DNA from: an uncultured Clostridia bacterium
GTDB lineage: Bacteria > Bacillota > Clostridia > Christensenellales > Borkfalkiaceae
NCBI GenBank assembly: GCA_944328665.1
Contig: CALVHS010000021.1
Location: forward strand, 1-64,000
Reading direction: 5' to 3'
Length of the DNA: 64,000 nt
Shown: positions 56,368 to 64,000 of the stretch, one piece after another
How positions within the stretch are numbered: position 1 is the first letter of the stretch
Layout: each line of letters starts with the position of its first letter
Notes under the pieces: generated by a model
Seen by the model: only the letters and a program-made list of their open reading frames with translations
The model's database searches: none
What the model was told of the DNA's origin: nothing
Made by a program: the position numbers and the translations under genes

Positions 56368-57063
56368 TCACTTTTTCAAAGATTTTAAATAATTTTTTTG
56401 CCCTTCGCCGAGGCGGTAACTTTCCCGCGCCTTTTGGATGGCTTTATTGACCGTCCGCGCATCGAGCGGGCAATCGCGCAAAAACGCGGCCCCTTCGGCG
56501 AAAAATTTGACGAGCGCCTCGGCGATCAGCCACGCAGCCCCCGTATACACGTAATAATATTGCGTCTTCGCCTTTGCGAGCAGCGCAAAAATGACGGGCA
56601 GATATTCGCGCTCCATGTAGCAGCCGAGCAGCATGACGTAAGCGAACCTCTGCTGAAATTCTCCGCCCTCTTCGACGCACCTTTCGATCTCCGGCAAAAA
56701 CATTTCCCTGTGCCCCTTCACCTCTTTCAAAGAAGCGCAAAAGAGATCGCATACCGACCAGCAATCGATGACGGGAATGCAGCGGCGGATATACCCGACT
56801 TTTTCCCCGAAGGGCATCTTGCACCGCCCCACGGCAAAACATTTCAAAAGCCGCACTTCATAAACGTCGTCCGGGAAAGAGAGCAACCCATCGAGATCGA
56901 AGTCCTCCTCCCGCAAAAGCGCCCTGCCGTACGCCTTAAGCGCGGGCATGCGCACGCCCACGGAAGATCCCGCGAGAATGTTGGCGATGCGCTCGTTAAA
57001 CAGGCGATAACCTTCCTCCCCTCTCTGCTCGAGGGCGCAGAGCAATTCCCGATAATCTTTCAT
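56368..57063 (-). CDS. DNA alkylation repair protein (AlkD-like)
   Basis: About 231 residues of HEAT-like helices. It shows VRMPALKAYGRALLR, DVYEVRLLKCFAVG, and VIDCWSVCDLFCASL, matching the WxxxD motif around the catalytic Asp of AlkD. Such enzymes excise alkylated bases. Start at 57063, overlapping the glycosylase stop by ATGA; with the next gene upstream it forms a two-gene base-excision pair. Confidence 0.87.
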   Translation of the reverse strand: MKDYRELLCALEQRGEEGYRLFNERIANILAGSSVGVRMPALKAYGRALLREEDFDLDGLLSFPDDVYEVRLLKCFAVGRCKMPFGEKVGYIRRCIPVIDCWSVCDLFCASLKEVKGHREMFLPEIERCVEEGGEFQQRFAYVMLLGCYMEREYLPVIFALLAKAKTQYYYVYTGAAWLIAEALVKFFAEGAAFLRDCPLDARTVNKAIQKARESYRLGEGQKNYLKSLKK

Positions 57064-57554
57064 GGCTTTTCTCCTTGTGTAAAGACACTTCGCAAAGCGC
57101 CGAACCACGTTTCGCCGTCATAGCGCGGATTTGCCGGCGAAGTGGAAGGCATCAAAAGATAAGGAACGGCGACGTCCGCATACCGCTCGCAGAAGATCTC
57201 ATACGCGCGCTTACCGTTGAGCAAGATCAAAGAGACGTGAGAGGCGGAAAGCACCTCTTCCACGGGTGCGACCGAATAACGGGAAATGGAAGCATCGGCG
57301 GAACCGACGATCTCGCACTCCGTTACGATATCCCAAAGCGCGATACCGCGGGCAAGCACAAACGCGCGGCGCTCCGAAGGCGAACTTCCGACTTCTTCCC
57401 CGAAAAAAGCGGACAGCATTTTCCAAAACCTGTTTTGCTTGTTTCCGTAATAAAACCCCGTCAGGCGGCTTTTGACGGAAGGAAAGCTGCCCAAGATCAA
57501 AACGCGGCTGTTCTCGTCAAAAACGGGAGAAAATCCTTGAATTATATCTGACAT
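57060..57554 (-). CDS. Uracil-DNA-glycosylase-superfamily DNA-deoxyinosine glycosylase
   Basis: 164 residues of the UDG superfamily, resembling the family 6 hypoxanthine-DNA glycosylases: GSFPSVKSRLTGFYYGNKQNRFW at the N-terminus and LLMPSTSPANPRY near the end. It likely removes deaminated bases. No SD is visible before the ATG. It is coupled to the alkylation repair gene by ATGA. Confidence 0.87.
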   Translation of the reverse strand: MSDIIQGFSPVFDENSRVLILGSFPSVKSRLTGFYYGNKQNRFWKMLSAFFGEEVGSSPSERRAFVLARGIALWDIVTECEIVGSADASISRYSVAPVEEVLSASHVSLILLNGKRAYEIFCERYADVAVPYLLMPSTSPANPRYDGETWFGALRSVFTQGEKP

Positions 57555-57578
57555 ACTACTATCTTAATTTGAAAATAT

Positions 57579-57600
57579 CCGCCGAAGCAGGCTTCGGCGG
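57579..57600 (-). terminator. Terminator after the M16 peptidase gene
   Basis: A perfect 10-bp stem, CCGCCGAAGC, with a 2-base loop begins 6 bases past the M16 stop and is followed on the minus strand by ATATTTTC. Confidence 0.78.
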
Positions 57601-57606
57601 AGAGGA

Positions 57607-58851
57607 TCAATCGATCTGCAAAGGCGCGTCGATGCGGCCGACGGCAGCCGCAGCCATCTTGCTTTTGATAAAACTCTGTTCGAGAACGGCGGCGCAGTCC
57701 TCTTTTTTCATGGAGTCGATGCGATCGATGCGTCCTTCTATGTCGAGCACCTTTCCGGTAAAGAGCATATGCTTGCCATAAGCCACCATCTGCGACGCCG
57801 TATTTTCCTGTCCCAAAATAACGGACGATTTGAGCTGCTCTTTCCCCCGCAGAAATTCGTCTTCGGTAAACATTTCTCGTTTGAGCTGTCCGATCGTTGC
57901 AAAGACCGCTTCCTGCGCTTTGCCGACATTGGCAGGATTGACCCCGGCATAGACGGCGAGCATGCCCCCTTCCGTAAAGGAAGATATATAAGAATAGACC
58001 GTATAGGCAAGCCCCATCTTTTCGCGCACCGTCTGAAAGAGCCGCGAACTCATACCGCCGCCCAAAATCACGTTCATGACGAGCGCGGCATCCATACGCT
58101 CGTCCTCCCGCGCGAGGGAGGGATAGGCAAAGGCGATATGCACCTGCTCGATATCCTTCTTTTTGAACAGGCTGCCGCCGCGCAGTTCGATCTGCTTTCG
58201 GCGCGGCACGAACGCACGCCCCGCCAGCCTGCTTTCAAAATATTTTTCCGCCAGCGCTTCGGCGTATGCCGCGTCGATATTGCCCGCAAAGGAGAGCACG
58301 ATATTTTCGGGCGCATACCGCTCGGCGATATACGCGAACAGGTCTTCCCGCGTAAACGACCTGACATTTTCCGCCGGGCCGAGGATCGTCCTGCCGTAGC
58401 CGCTCTGCCCGAAATACGCCTCCGCGAGCACATCCAGACAAAGATCGTCCGGCGTGTCCTCCGTCATGGCGATCTCCTCCGTCACGACCCCCTTTTCCCT
58501 GTCCATTTCTTCTTCGGGGAACACGGAATCAAGCACGAAGTCGGATAAGATCTCGAACGCTTCTCCCGTGTGATCCGATGTGCACTTTGCATAATAGCAG
58601 GTGATGTCTTTAGACGTGAAGGCGTTGACCTGCGCGCCGATCCTGTCCATCGCGTCCGAGATCTGAAAGGCGTTGCGCTTGTGCGTGCCCTTGAACATCA
58701 TATGCTCGATAAAATGAGAGATGCCGTTCTCCTTTTCCGTCTCAAAACAAGAGCCCGTACCCACGAGCACCCCCATGCTGACGGACAAAAGCCCGTCGAT
58801 CTTTTTGACGACCATGCGCAGGCCGCTCGGAAACCGTTTGCTGTAAGTCAT
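57607..58851 (-). CDS. M16-family zinc peptidase (YmxG/MlpA-like)
   Basis: 414 residues with inverted zinc motif HFIEHMMFKGT (HxxEH) and the downstream Glu in EKGVVTEEIAM, plus an inactive-type second half. It is close to B. subtilis YmxG/MlpA and lies next to a YlxY-like deacetylase, as in the Bacillus pnp-ylxY-ymxG order (pnp is absent here). The substrate is unknown. Confidence 0.92.
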   Translation of the reverse strand: MTYSKRFPSGLRMVVKKIDGLLSVSMGVLVGTGSCFETEKENGISHFIEHMMFKGTHKRNAFQISDAMDRIGAQVNAFTSKDITCYYAKCTSDHTGEAFEILSDFVLDSVFPEEEMDREKGVVTEEIAMTEDTPDDLCLDVLAEAYFGQSGYGRTILGPAENVRSFTREDLFAYIAERYAPENIVLSFAGNIDAAYAEALAEKYFESRLAGRAFVPRRKQIELRGGSLFKKKDIEQVHIAFAYPSLAREDERMDAALVMNVILGGGMSSRLFQTVREKMGLAYTVYSYISSFTEGGMLAVYAGVNPANVGKAQEAVFATIGQLKREMFTEDEFLRGKEQLKSSVILGQENTASQMVAYGKHMLFTGKVLDIEGRIDRIDSMKKEDCAAVLEQSFIKSKMAAAAVGRIDAPLQID

Positions 58852-58881
58852 GATTGTTTTCTCCGTTATGTATATTGCCTT

Positions 58882-59589
58882 TCACAGCCCCAGCGTCTTT
58901 GAAACAGCGGACTGCGTCAGCCCTCTTTCTCGATAAAATGCGAGCACGGACGGCAATGCCTGCGCCGTCTCTTTGCTCGGATGCATGAGGACGAGGTCGC
59001 CCCCTTCGATCCCCTCCGTCGCGCGGGTGTAGATGATCGTCGCATCATGGTCGCGCCAATCGATCGTGTCTTTCGACCACAGGACCACCCGATAGCCGAG
59101 CGATTCGGCGGCGCGCACCGTGTTTTCCGAATAAGCGCCCGAGGGCGGCGCAAAGAGAGAGGGCTCCGTGCCCGTCAGCGCCTTGACGAGCGCACCGCAG
59201 CGGGCGATCTCTTCGCGGTTTGCCGCCAAAGACAGTTTATCCTGTTCTTTGTGGAAATACCCGTGATTGCCCAATTCGTGCCCGCGGGATGCGATCTCGC
59301 GCAGCGTCGCCGTATGGTCGTCCGCCCAACAGCCGCCGATAAAAAACGTCGCTTTTACGCCGAAATCTTCCAACGCGTCGAGGATGGCGGGAATATGTTC
59401 CGCCCCGCCGTATACGTTGAACATCAGCGATACGCGCCCGCTCTCTTTATCCCCGCTGTAATAGACGCGCTCGCTCACCGTTCCCGCCGTCGAAATGCCG
59501 AACGGGAAAAAGCACACCGCCCCCACGATCAGCACGAGCAGCAGGAGCACCGCATCCGTAAATACGGCGATCAGCCCCCTCTTTGTCAT
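58882..59589 (-). CDS. Polysaccharide deacetylase-like protein (YlxY type)
   Basis: 235 residues with an N-terminal membrane anchor (DAVLLLLVLIVGAVCFFPFG) and a NodB-like domain: KATFFIGGCWADDH, GHELGNHGYFHKEQD (His metal motif), FAPPSGAYS and LWSKDTIDWRD. The first metal motif TFDDG is replaced by MFNVYGG, as in YlxY-type relatives, so catalysis may be impaired. Probably faces the cell wall. Pairs with the M16 gene 30 bases downstream. Confidence 0.88.
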   Translation of the reverse strand: MTKRGLIAVFTDAVLLLLVLIVGAVCFFPFGISTAGTVSERVYYSGDKESGRVSLMFNVYGGAEHIPAILDALEDFGVKATFFIGGCWADDHTATLREIASRGHELGNHGYFHKEQDKLSLAANREEIARCGALVKALTGTEPSLFAPPSGAYSENTVRAAESLGYRVVLWSKDTIDWRDHDATIIYTRATEGIEGGDLVLMHPSKETAQALPSVLAFYRERGLTQSAVSKTLGL

Positions 59590-59674
59590 AGTTTACCTCA
59601 TTTTCCGATTACTTTGCGGAGAAACCCTTCTCCCCTTCAATATATTCGGAAAACAAGGCGGATATGAGGCGCTT

Positions 59675-62053
59675 TTATTGCAGGCGGACGATCGTGACGC
59701 CCGCCTCGCCCTCTCCGTATCTGCCCGCACGGAATCCTGCCACGTTTTTATGCCGGCGAAGATGCTCGCGGATGCCCTCGCGCAGTTTGCCAGTCCCCAC
59801 GCCATGTACGATCTTCACCTCTTCCAGCCCGGACAGCACGGCGCGGTCGAGAAAGGCGTCGATCTCCTGTACCGCCTCAGAGACGTTCATCCCCAACACA
59901 TTGATCTCCGTCTGCACCCCTCCTGCGTCCGGGGCGAAGCGGCGCACCACCTGCACCTTGTTTTTCGGCGATTCCGCCCGTCTTTTTCCTCCCACGGCCT
60001 GAAAAAGGTCGCCCGCCTTACAATTCAGCCGCAGGCCGCCGACGAGCACTTCCGCCTCCCTTTTCCGTTCGTTGACGGAAACGATCTCCCCCTCGCTTTC
60101 AAGCGCCCCGACAAAAACCTTGTCGCCCGCTTTCAGGGCGCGGATATCTGCGGAGACGAGCCGACGCGGCTCGTCCGATTCAAACTCCATGCCGTATGCT
60201 TTATCGGCGATCTTGTTTTTTAGGGTACGAACGCGGATGAGATCCGCCTCCGTCAAGGCATTTTTCGCCGCGATCGCCTCTATCTGTTTGAGCAGCTCCT
60301 CCGCTTCGCCCGCGCGCTCGTTGACGATACGGCGGCTTTCTATCTTGGCGGAAGCATACAGCTTTTCCCTGTCCCTTTTGAGCTTTTCCCGCTCGGCATC
60401 GACCTCGGCGAGTTTTTCTTCCCACTCCGCCCGCATGCGGTCGGCTTCCCTTTTTGATTCATCCGCTTCCAAACGGCTCTGTTCGGCGGTGCGGATGATG
60501 TTTTCAAACCGCTGCGCACCCGCGGAAAGGTTGGAAAGGGCGTCTTGCAAGATCTCTTCGGACAGCCCGAGCCGCCTTGAAATGGCGATCGCATTGCTGC
60601 TGCCGGGAACGCCGGCGCGGATCTTATACAGCGGGCGCAGCGTCGTCATATCAAACTCCATGCTCGCGTTCTCGATGCCGCTCTCCGCATACGCAAATTC
60701 TTTGAGGGCGGAATAATGGGTCGTCACGATGCCGCGGCATCCCTTTTTCAAAAGATAGGAAAGCACCGCCTTGGCGAGCGCCTGCCCCTCCTCGGGGTCG
60801 GTGCCTCCCCCCGGCTCGTCGATGAGCACAAGGCTGTGCCCGTCCGCCTCCTCCGTGATCTCGATGATGTTTTTGATGTGCGAAGAGAAAGTAGATAAAT
60901 TTTCTTCGATGCTCTGCGCGTCGCCGATGTCGCAGAACACCTTGGCAAAGACGGAGACCTCGCTTCCTTCCGCGGCGGGGATGAACAACCCGCAGCATGC
61001 CATCAGGCAGAAGAGCCCGCACATCTTTAACGTGACCGTTTTCCCCCCCGTATTCGGGCCGGAGATGAGCAAAAACTGATACTCTTTGCCGAGAGACACC
61101 GTGACGGGCACCGCCGTCTTGGCGTCGAGCAGCGGATGGCGCCCCTTTTCGATCGAGATCGAACCCTTATCGTTGAGACGGGGGCGGATACATTTGTTTT
61201 TGTACGCATACTGCGCCTTGGCATATGCGGCATCCAATTCCACAAGGCGCGCCATGTCTTCGCGCAGCTGCCCCGCCATATTTCCCACGCGACGGGAAAG
61301 AGCAGCCAAAATGCGCTCGATCTCCTCCTTTTCCGCGCTCGCCAGTTCGCGCAGCTCGTTGTTCATTTCGAGGACGGACTCCGGCTCGATAAAAAACGTT
61401 GCGCCGCTCGCTGAGCGGTCATGCACGAAGCCGCGCACCCGCGATCGGTATTCGGCGCGCACAGGCAGCACATAACGATTGTCGCGCATGGTGACGATGC
61501 TGTCCTGTAAAAATTTTGCGTTTTCGCCGCCGATATATTCGGAAAGTTTATTGCGGATGCGCTCATTGAGGCGGCGGATGGAGGAACGGATATTGTAGAG
61601 CTCCTCGCTCGCATGATCGCTCACCTCCTCCTCGGAGAGGATCTTCTCTCCGATGTCCCTTTCCAGCGCCTCGTCAAAATACAGACGGTCGGCGATCTCG
61701 CGCATGTACACGATCGTATCGTCCGCAACGCCGCGCACCCCCCTGTAAGCGATGCGCGCAGAGCGCAGCAGCGCCGCTGTCGCCAAAAGCTCACCGCACG
61801 ACAGCGATGCCCCCTTCGCCGCGCGCTCCGGTTCGTCGGAAATATCGGGGAACGCCTCAATATTGCCCACGCCGTAGCGGTACAGCAGAAGGTCCGCTTC
61901 CGACGTCAGGTCGAGAAGATACGACGCCTCCCGCATCTGCGTCTGCGGCTCCGCCTCTTGCAGCGCGCGCTTCGCCTCCGTCAGGGAAGCAAAGGAAGCG
62001 ACCGCTTTAAGTATTTTATTCAGTTCTAATTTTTCTGTCATCTTCCGATCCAT
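59675..62053 (-). CDS. mutS2: Endonuclease MutS2
   Basis: 792 residues: MutS-type clamp and lever domains, Walker A ISGPNTGGKTVTLK, Walker B LVLIDEPGGGTDPEEG, a long coiled region (EEKLAEVDAEREKLKRDREK) and a C-terminal Smr domain (NVLGMNVSEAVQEI, IVHGVGTGKLREGIREHL). MutS2 acts in recombination control and on collided ribosomes. Start at 62053 with an AGGGGTG SD; an ATG 12 bases later is also possible. Confidence 0.96.
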   Translation of the reverse strand: MDRKMTEKLELNKILKAVASFASLTEAKRALQEAEPQTQMREASYLLDLTSEADLLLYRYGVGNIEAFPDISDEPERAAKGASLSCGELLATAALLRSARIAYRGVRGVADDTIVYMREIADRLYFDEALERDIGEKILSEEEVSDHASEELYNIRSSIRRLNERIRNKLSEYIGGENAKFLQDSIVTMRDNRYVLPVRAEYRSRVRGFVHDRSASGATFFIEPESVLEMNNELRELASAEKEEIERILAALSRRVGNMAGQLREDMARLVELDAAYAKAQYAYKNKCIRPRLNDKGSISIEKGRHPLLDAKTAVPVTVSLGKEYQFLLISGPNTGGKTVTLKMCGLFCLMACCGLFIPAAEGSEVSVFAKVFCDIGDAQSIEENLSTFSSHIKNIIEITEEADGHSLVLIDEPGGGTDPEEGQALAKAVLSYLLKKGCRGIVTTHYSALKEFAYAESGIENASMEFDMTTLRPLYKIRAGVPGSSNAIAISRRLGLSEEILQDALSNLSAGAQRFENIIRTAEQSRLEADESKREADRMRAEWEEKLAEVDAEREKLKRDREKLYASAKIESRRIVNERAGEAEELLKQIEAIAAKNALTEADLIRVRTLKNKIADKAYGMEFESDEPRRLVSADIRALKAGDKVFVGALESEGEIVSVNERKREAEVLVGGLRLNCKAGDLFQAVGGKRRAESPKNKVQVVRRFAPDAGGVQTEINVLGMNVSEAVQEIDAFLDRAVLSGLEEVKIVHGVGTGKLREGIREHLRRHKNVAGFRAGRYGEGEAGVTIVRLQ

Positions 62054-62099
62054 CTTACATCACCCCTGCCCGATCCGCCCAAACGGCGCGGGCATATAT

Positions 62100-64000
62100 T
62101 CAGCGCACGCCGGAAACGGACAGCCCCGCCGTGACGCGCGCGGGACGCCCTCCTCGCGCATAGGCGCGGATATCCTCTTCGGAAAGCGCCCGAAAATCGT
62201 ACAGCGCCAACGAGGCTTCCCTCGGCGCGAGCGGCACGCAGTTGAAAAGCGTAAAGCGGCAGCCGGCGCTTTCATACCGCCTAAGCGGAAAGGCGCGCCC
62301 CTGCTCATCCGTCAGCGTATAACTTGCCCGCCTGTCGCAGCGCGCGCACGTTTTGCCGAACGGACAATGCCCGAGTTCCATAAGCTCGATCGCCCCTCCC
62401 GCGAAGAGGAACGCGTTTTGAAACGCCGCCGATTCCCGCGCGGAAAGTTCTTTGGAAAGCGCCGCCGCCACGAGCGCGCTTTCTTCCGCCAAGGCGCGCA
62501 GCGAAACAGAATTGAAGAGATTGAACCCCGTTCCGGCAAACAGTTTTTTGCCGAACTCACGGCAAAATTCCGCCGTCCACGCGCCTTCGCCGAAAACGCC
62601 GTCAAAACGTTCGATCATCGGCAGCGCCGCCGCGATGTCCGCATCCGTCATAAAAGCAGGCAAATACAAGAATATATGTCCGGCAGAATACTTCGCATAA
62701 TTCAAAAATCGATCTGATGCCGCCAGATCTTTATAGTCATGCGGGGCATACACGAAACAATCCGACCGCATATCCCGCATTGCGGAAAAGGCGGACGCGT
62801 CCGCGATCGCGGCCGAATGAAAAGGCGGTGCGGGCAGATCTTTCCCCTCTCCGATCCCGCGCGCGCACAGCGGCTGCCTCTCCCCCGCGAGGCGGGCATA
62901 CAACCCCTCGTAAACTTCGCGCCGAAATGCGTTGAGCGCCGATCTGACGGCAAACGGTTTGCCCTCGACGGCCGCCGTGACGCGCACGGAAAAGGGCAGG
63001 ACATCTGTTTTAGAAAAACAGTCCTCCGCCTCTTCCTTCGTCAGCGCGCGCGTCTTTGCGGGCCCTGCGACGAACGAGGCTTCCGCCGCATACTCGCCGA
63101 AGGCGCCGCGCACGACGGCGCGCGGGCGTTCCCCTTCCGACACCGTCACATGCACGGTCAACGGCAGCGTGCGCCTGCGGGAAGCGACACGCGCGGCGAG
63201 GGAGACGTCCGTGGTGAGATAAACTCCGTCCCCTTCCCGAAGGAACGGGGCGGCAGGGAGATAAAACCCGCCCTCTCCGACAGGGCATGACGCCGTATAG
63301 ACGCACCCGCCCGCCTCGCGATCTCCGCGGACGATCTTGAAACCGTCCCCTTCCGTCGGGACATAAGAAGAGCGGACGAACACAAAGCGGGGGATCTTTT
63401 TTTTGCCCTCGGCGATCCTGCCGACCATTTCCCCTTTATGCCCCTGGATAGAAGCGGAGATCAGGCGCTCATCTTGCCCGAACAAATAACCTTTCGTATA
63501 ATCGCCGCGGTTATAGGTGCGGCGAAGATCGGAAAGATCCCGCGCTCCGTCCCCCGACCCGTCTAAAATATCGCGATAAAACCGCACTGCCGCGCCGACA
63601 TAGGCGGGCGAACGCATGCGGCCCTCGATCTTAAAGGAAAACACGCCCGCTTCCGCAAGTTTTCGGATATCCTTCCCGACTTGCAGATCGGCGAGAGAGA
63701 GGCGGTATGCATATGAATCGAACCCCGCCCGGTCTATCTTATATTTTTTGCGGCAGGGCTGCTTGCAAAAGCCGCGGTTGCCGCTGTTGCCGCCGACGAA
63801 AGCGGAAAAGTAGCACCTGCCCGAAAAGCAGGTACACAGCGCACCCTGAACAAACACTTCCGTCTCGATCTCCCGCGCGACGGCGGCGATCCCCTCGATC
63901 GGCGTTTCCCGCGCGAGAATGACACGAGAAAACCCGCACCTTTTTGCAAGGCGCGCGCCATAGACATTGCAGACGCCCGCCTGCGTCGAAAGGTGCAGCA
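62100..64000 (-). CDS. U32-family peptidase (5' end outside the window)
   Basis: At least 633 residues; the frame is open to the right edge, so the start is missing. It begins LHLSTQAGVCNVYGARLAK, typical of U32 enzymes, then RVILARETPIE, FVQGALCTCFSGRCYFS, GNRGFCKQPCRKKY with conserved Cys, and SFKIEGRMRSPAYV. A C-terminal Cys cluster, GHCPFGKTCARCDR, ends the domain. Relatives include collagenase-like peptidases and tRNA or rRNA hydroxylation proteins (RlhA, TrhP); which applies is unclear. It lies 46 bases before mutS2. Confidence 0.9.
   Translation of the reverse strand, partial: LHLSTQAGVCNVYGARLAKRCGFSRVILARETPIEGIAAVAREIETEVFVQGALCTCFSGRCYFSAFVGGNSGNRGFCKQPCRKKYKIDRAGFDSYAYRLSLADLQVGKDIRKLAEAGVFSFKIEGRMRSPAYVGAAVRFYRDILDGSGDGARDLSDLRRTYNRGDYTKGYLFGQDERLISASIQGHKGEMVGRIAEGKKKIPRFVFVRSSYVPTEGDGFKIVRGDREAGGCVYTASCPVGEGGFYLPAAPFLREGDGVYLTTDVSLAARVASRRRTLPLTVHVTVSEGERPRAVVRGAFGEYAAEASFVAGPAKTRALTKEEAEDCFSKTDVLPFSVRVTAAVEGKPFAVRSALNAFRREVYEGLYARLAGERQPLCARGIGEGKDLPAPPFHSAAIADASAFSAMRDMRSDCFVYAPHDYKDLAASDRFLNYAKYSAGHIFLYLPAFMTDADIAAALPMIERFDGVFGEGAWTAEFCREFGKKLFAGTGFNLFNSVSLRALAEESALVAAALSKELSARESAAFQNAFLFAGGAIELMELGHCPFGKTCARCDRRASYTLTDEQGRAFPLRRYESAGCRFTLFNCVPLAPREASLALYDFRALSEEDIRAYARGGRPARVTAGLSVSGVR

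Overview
This looks like a chromosomal segment of an endospore-forming member of the Clostridia with moderately high GC, probably an uncultured gut lineage. The evidence is a complete spoIIIAA-AH operon, spoIVB, the IspH-S1 fusion typical of Clostridia, a DapF-type domain, ArgR, Asp23 and two Na+-pump subunit genes (oadB, oadG). I cannot name the genus. Nearly every gene is on the minus strand; the one convincing plus-strand gene encodes a PadR-like regulator. I see no tRNA, rRNA, CRISPR array or insertion sequence.

Layout, left to right. 1-705: an AT-rich patch with a catalytically degenerate serine-recombinase domain, abutting a spoIVB that loses its C-terminus. 0.6-4.8 kb: spoIVB, recN, argR, nadK. 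4.9-11.8 kb: htpG, the ispH-S1 fusion, plsC, an AroH-CMP kinase fusion and a BaiN/HI0933-type flavoprotein. 11.9-17 kb: a Na+-pumping biotin decarboxylase operon with two different carboxyltransferases. 17.1-24.6 kb: galE, galT, lacZ and a DUF4965/GtaA-like protein. 24.7-27.7 kb: thiI, a cysteine desulfurase and a small membrane protein. 27.7-39.3 kb: arginine biosynthesis, including a carB fused in frame to a DapF-like domain. 39.5-43.5 kb: small membrane protein, DUF45 peptidase, acyl-ACP thioesterase, and the divergent membrane-anchored PadR protein. 43.5-52.1 kb: kinase, tlyA, ispA, folD, nusB, asp23 and spoIIIAH-AA. 52.2-64 kb: unknown membrane protein, acpP, tex, two DNA-repair genes, an M16 peptidase with a YlxY-like deacetylase homologue, mutS2 and a U32 peptidase cut by the right edge.

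How it fits together. The arginine genes form two or three minus-strand units: argG-argC-argJ-argB, closed by a terminator, then argD-argF-carA-carB/dapF with its own promoter. ArgR, encoded at the left, is the expected regulator. The conserved Firmicutes block from spoIIIA to spo0A is present but split: spoIIIA-asp23-nusB-folD-ispA-tlyA lies at 44-52 kb and nadK-argR-recN-spoIVB at 0.6-4.8 kb, with about 39 kb of metabolic genes between. xseA, xseB and dxs are missing from their usual places, and spo0A does not follow spoIVB within the window.

The most interesting points are the possible interruption of spoIVB by an element, the CarB-DapF fusion whose DapF part lacks one of the two catalytic cysteines, the AroH-CMP kinase fusion, the two-carboxyltransferase sodium-pump operon, and the membrane-tethered PadR-like protein.
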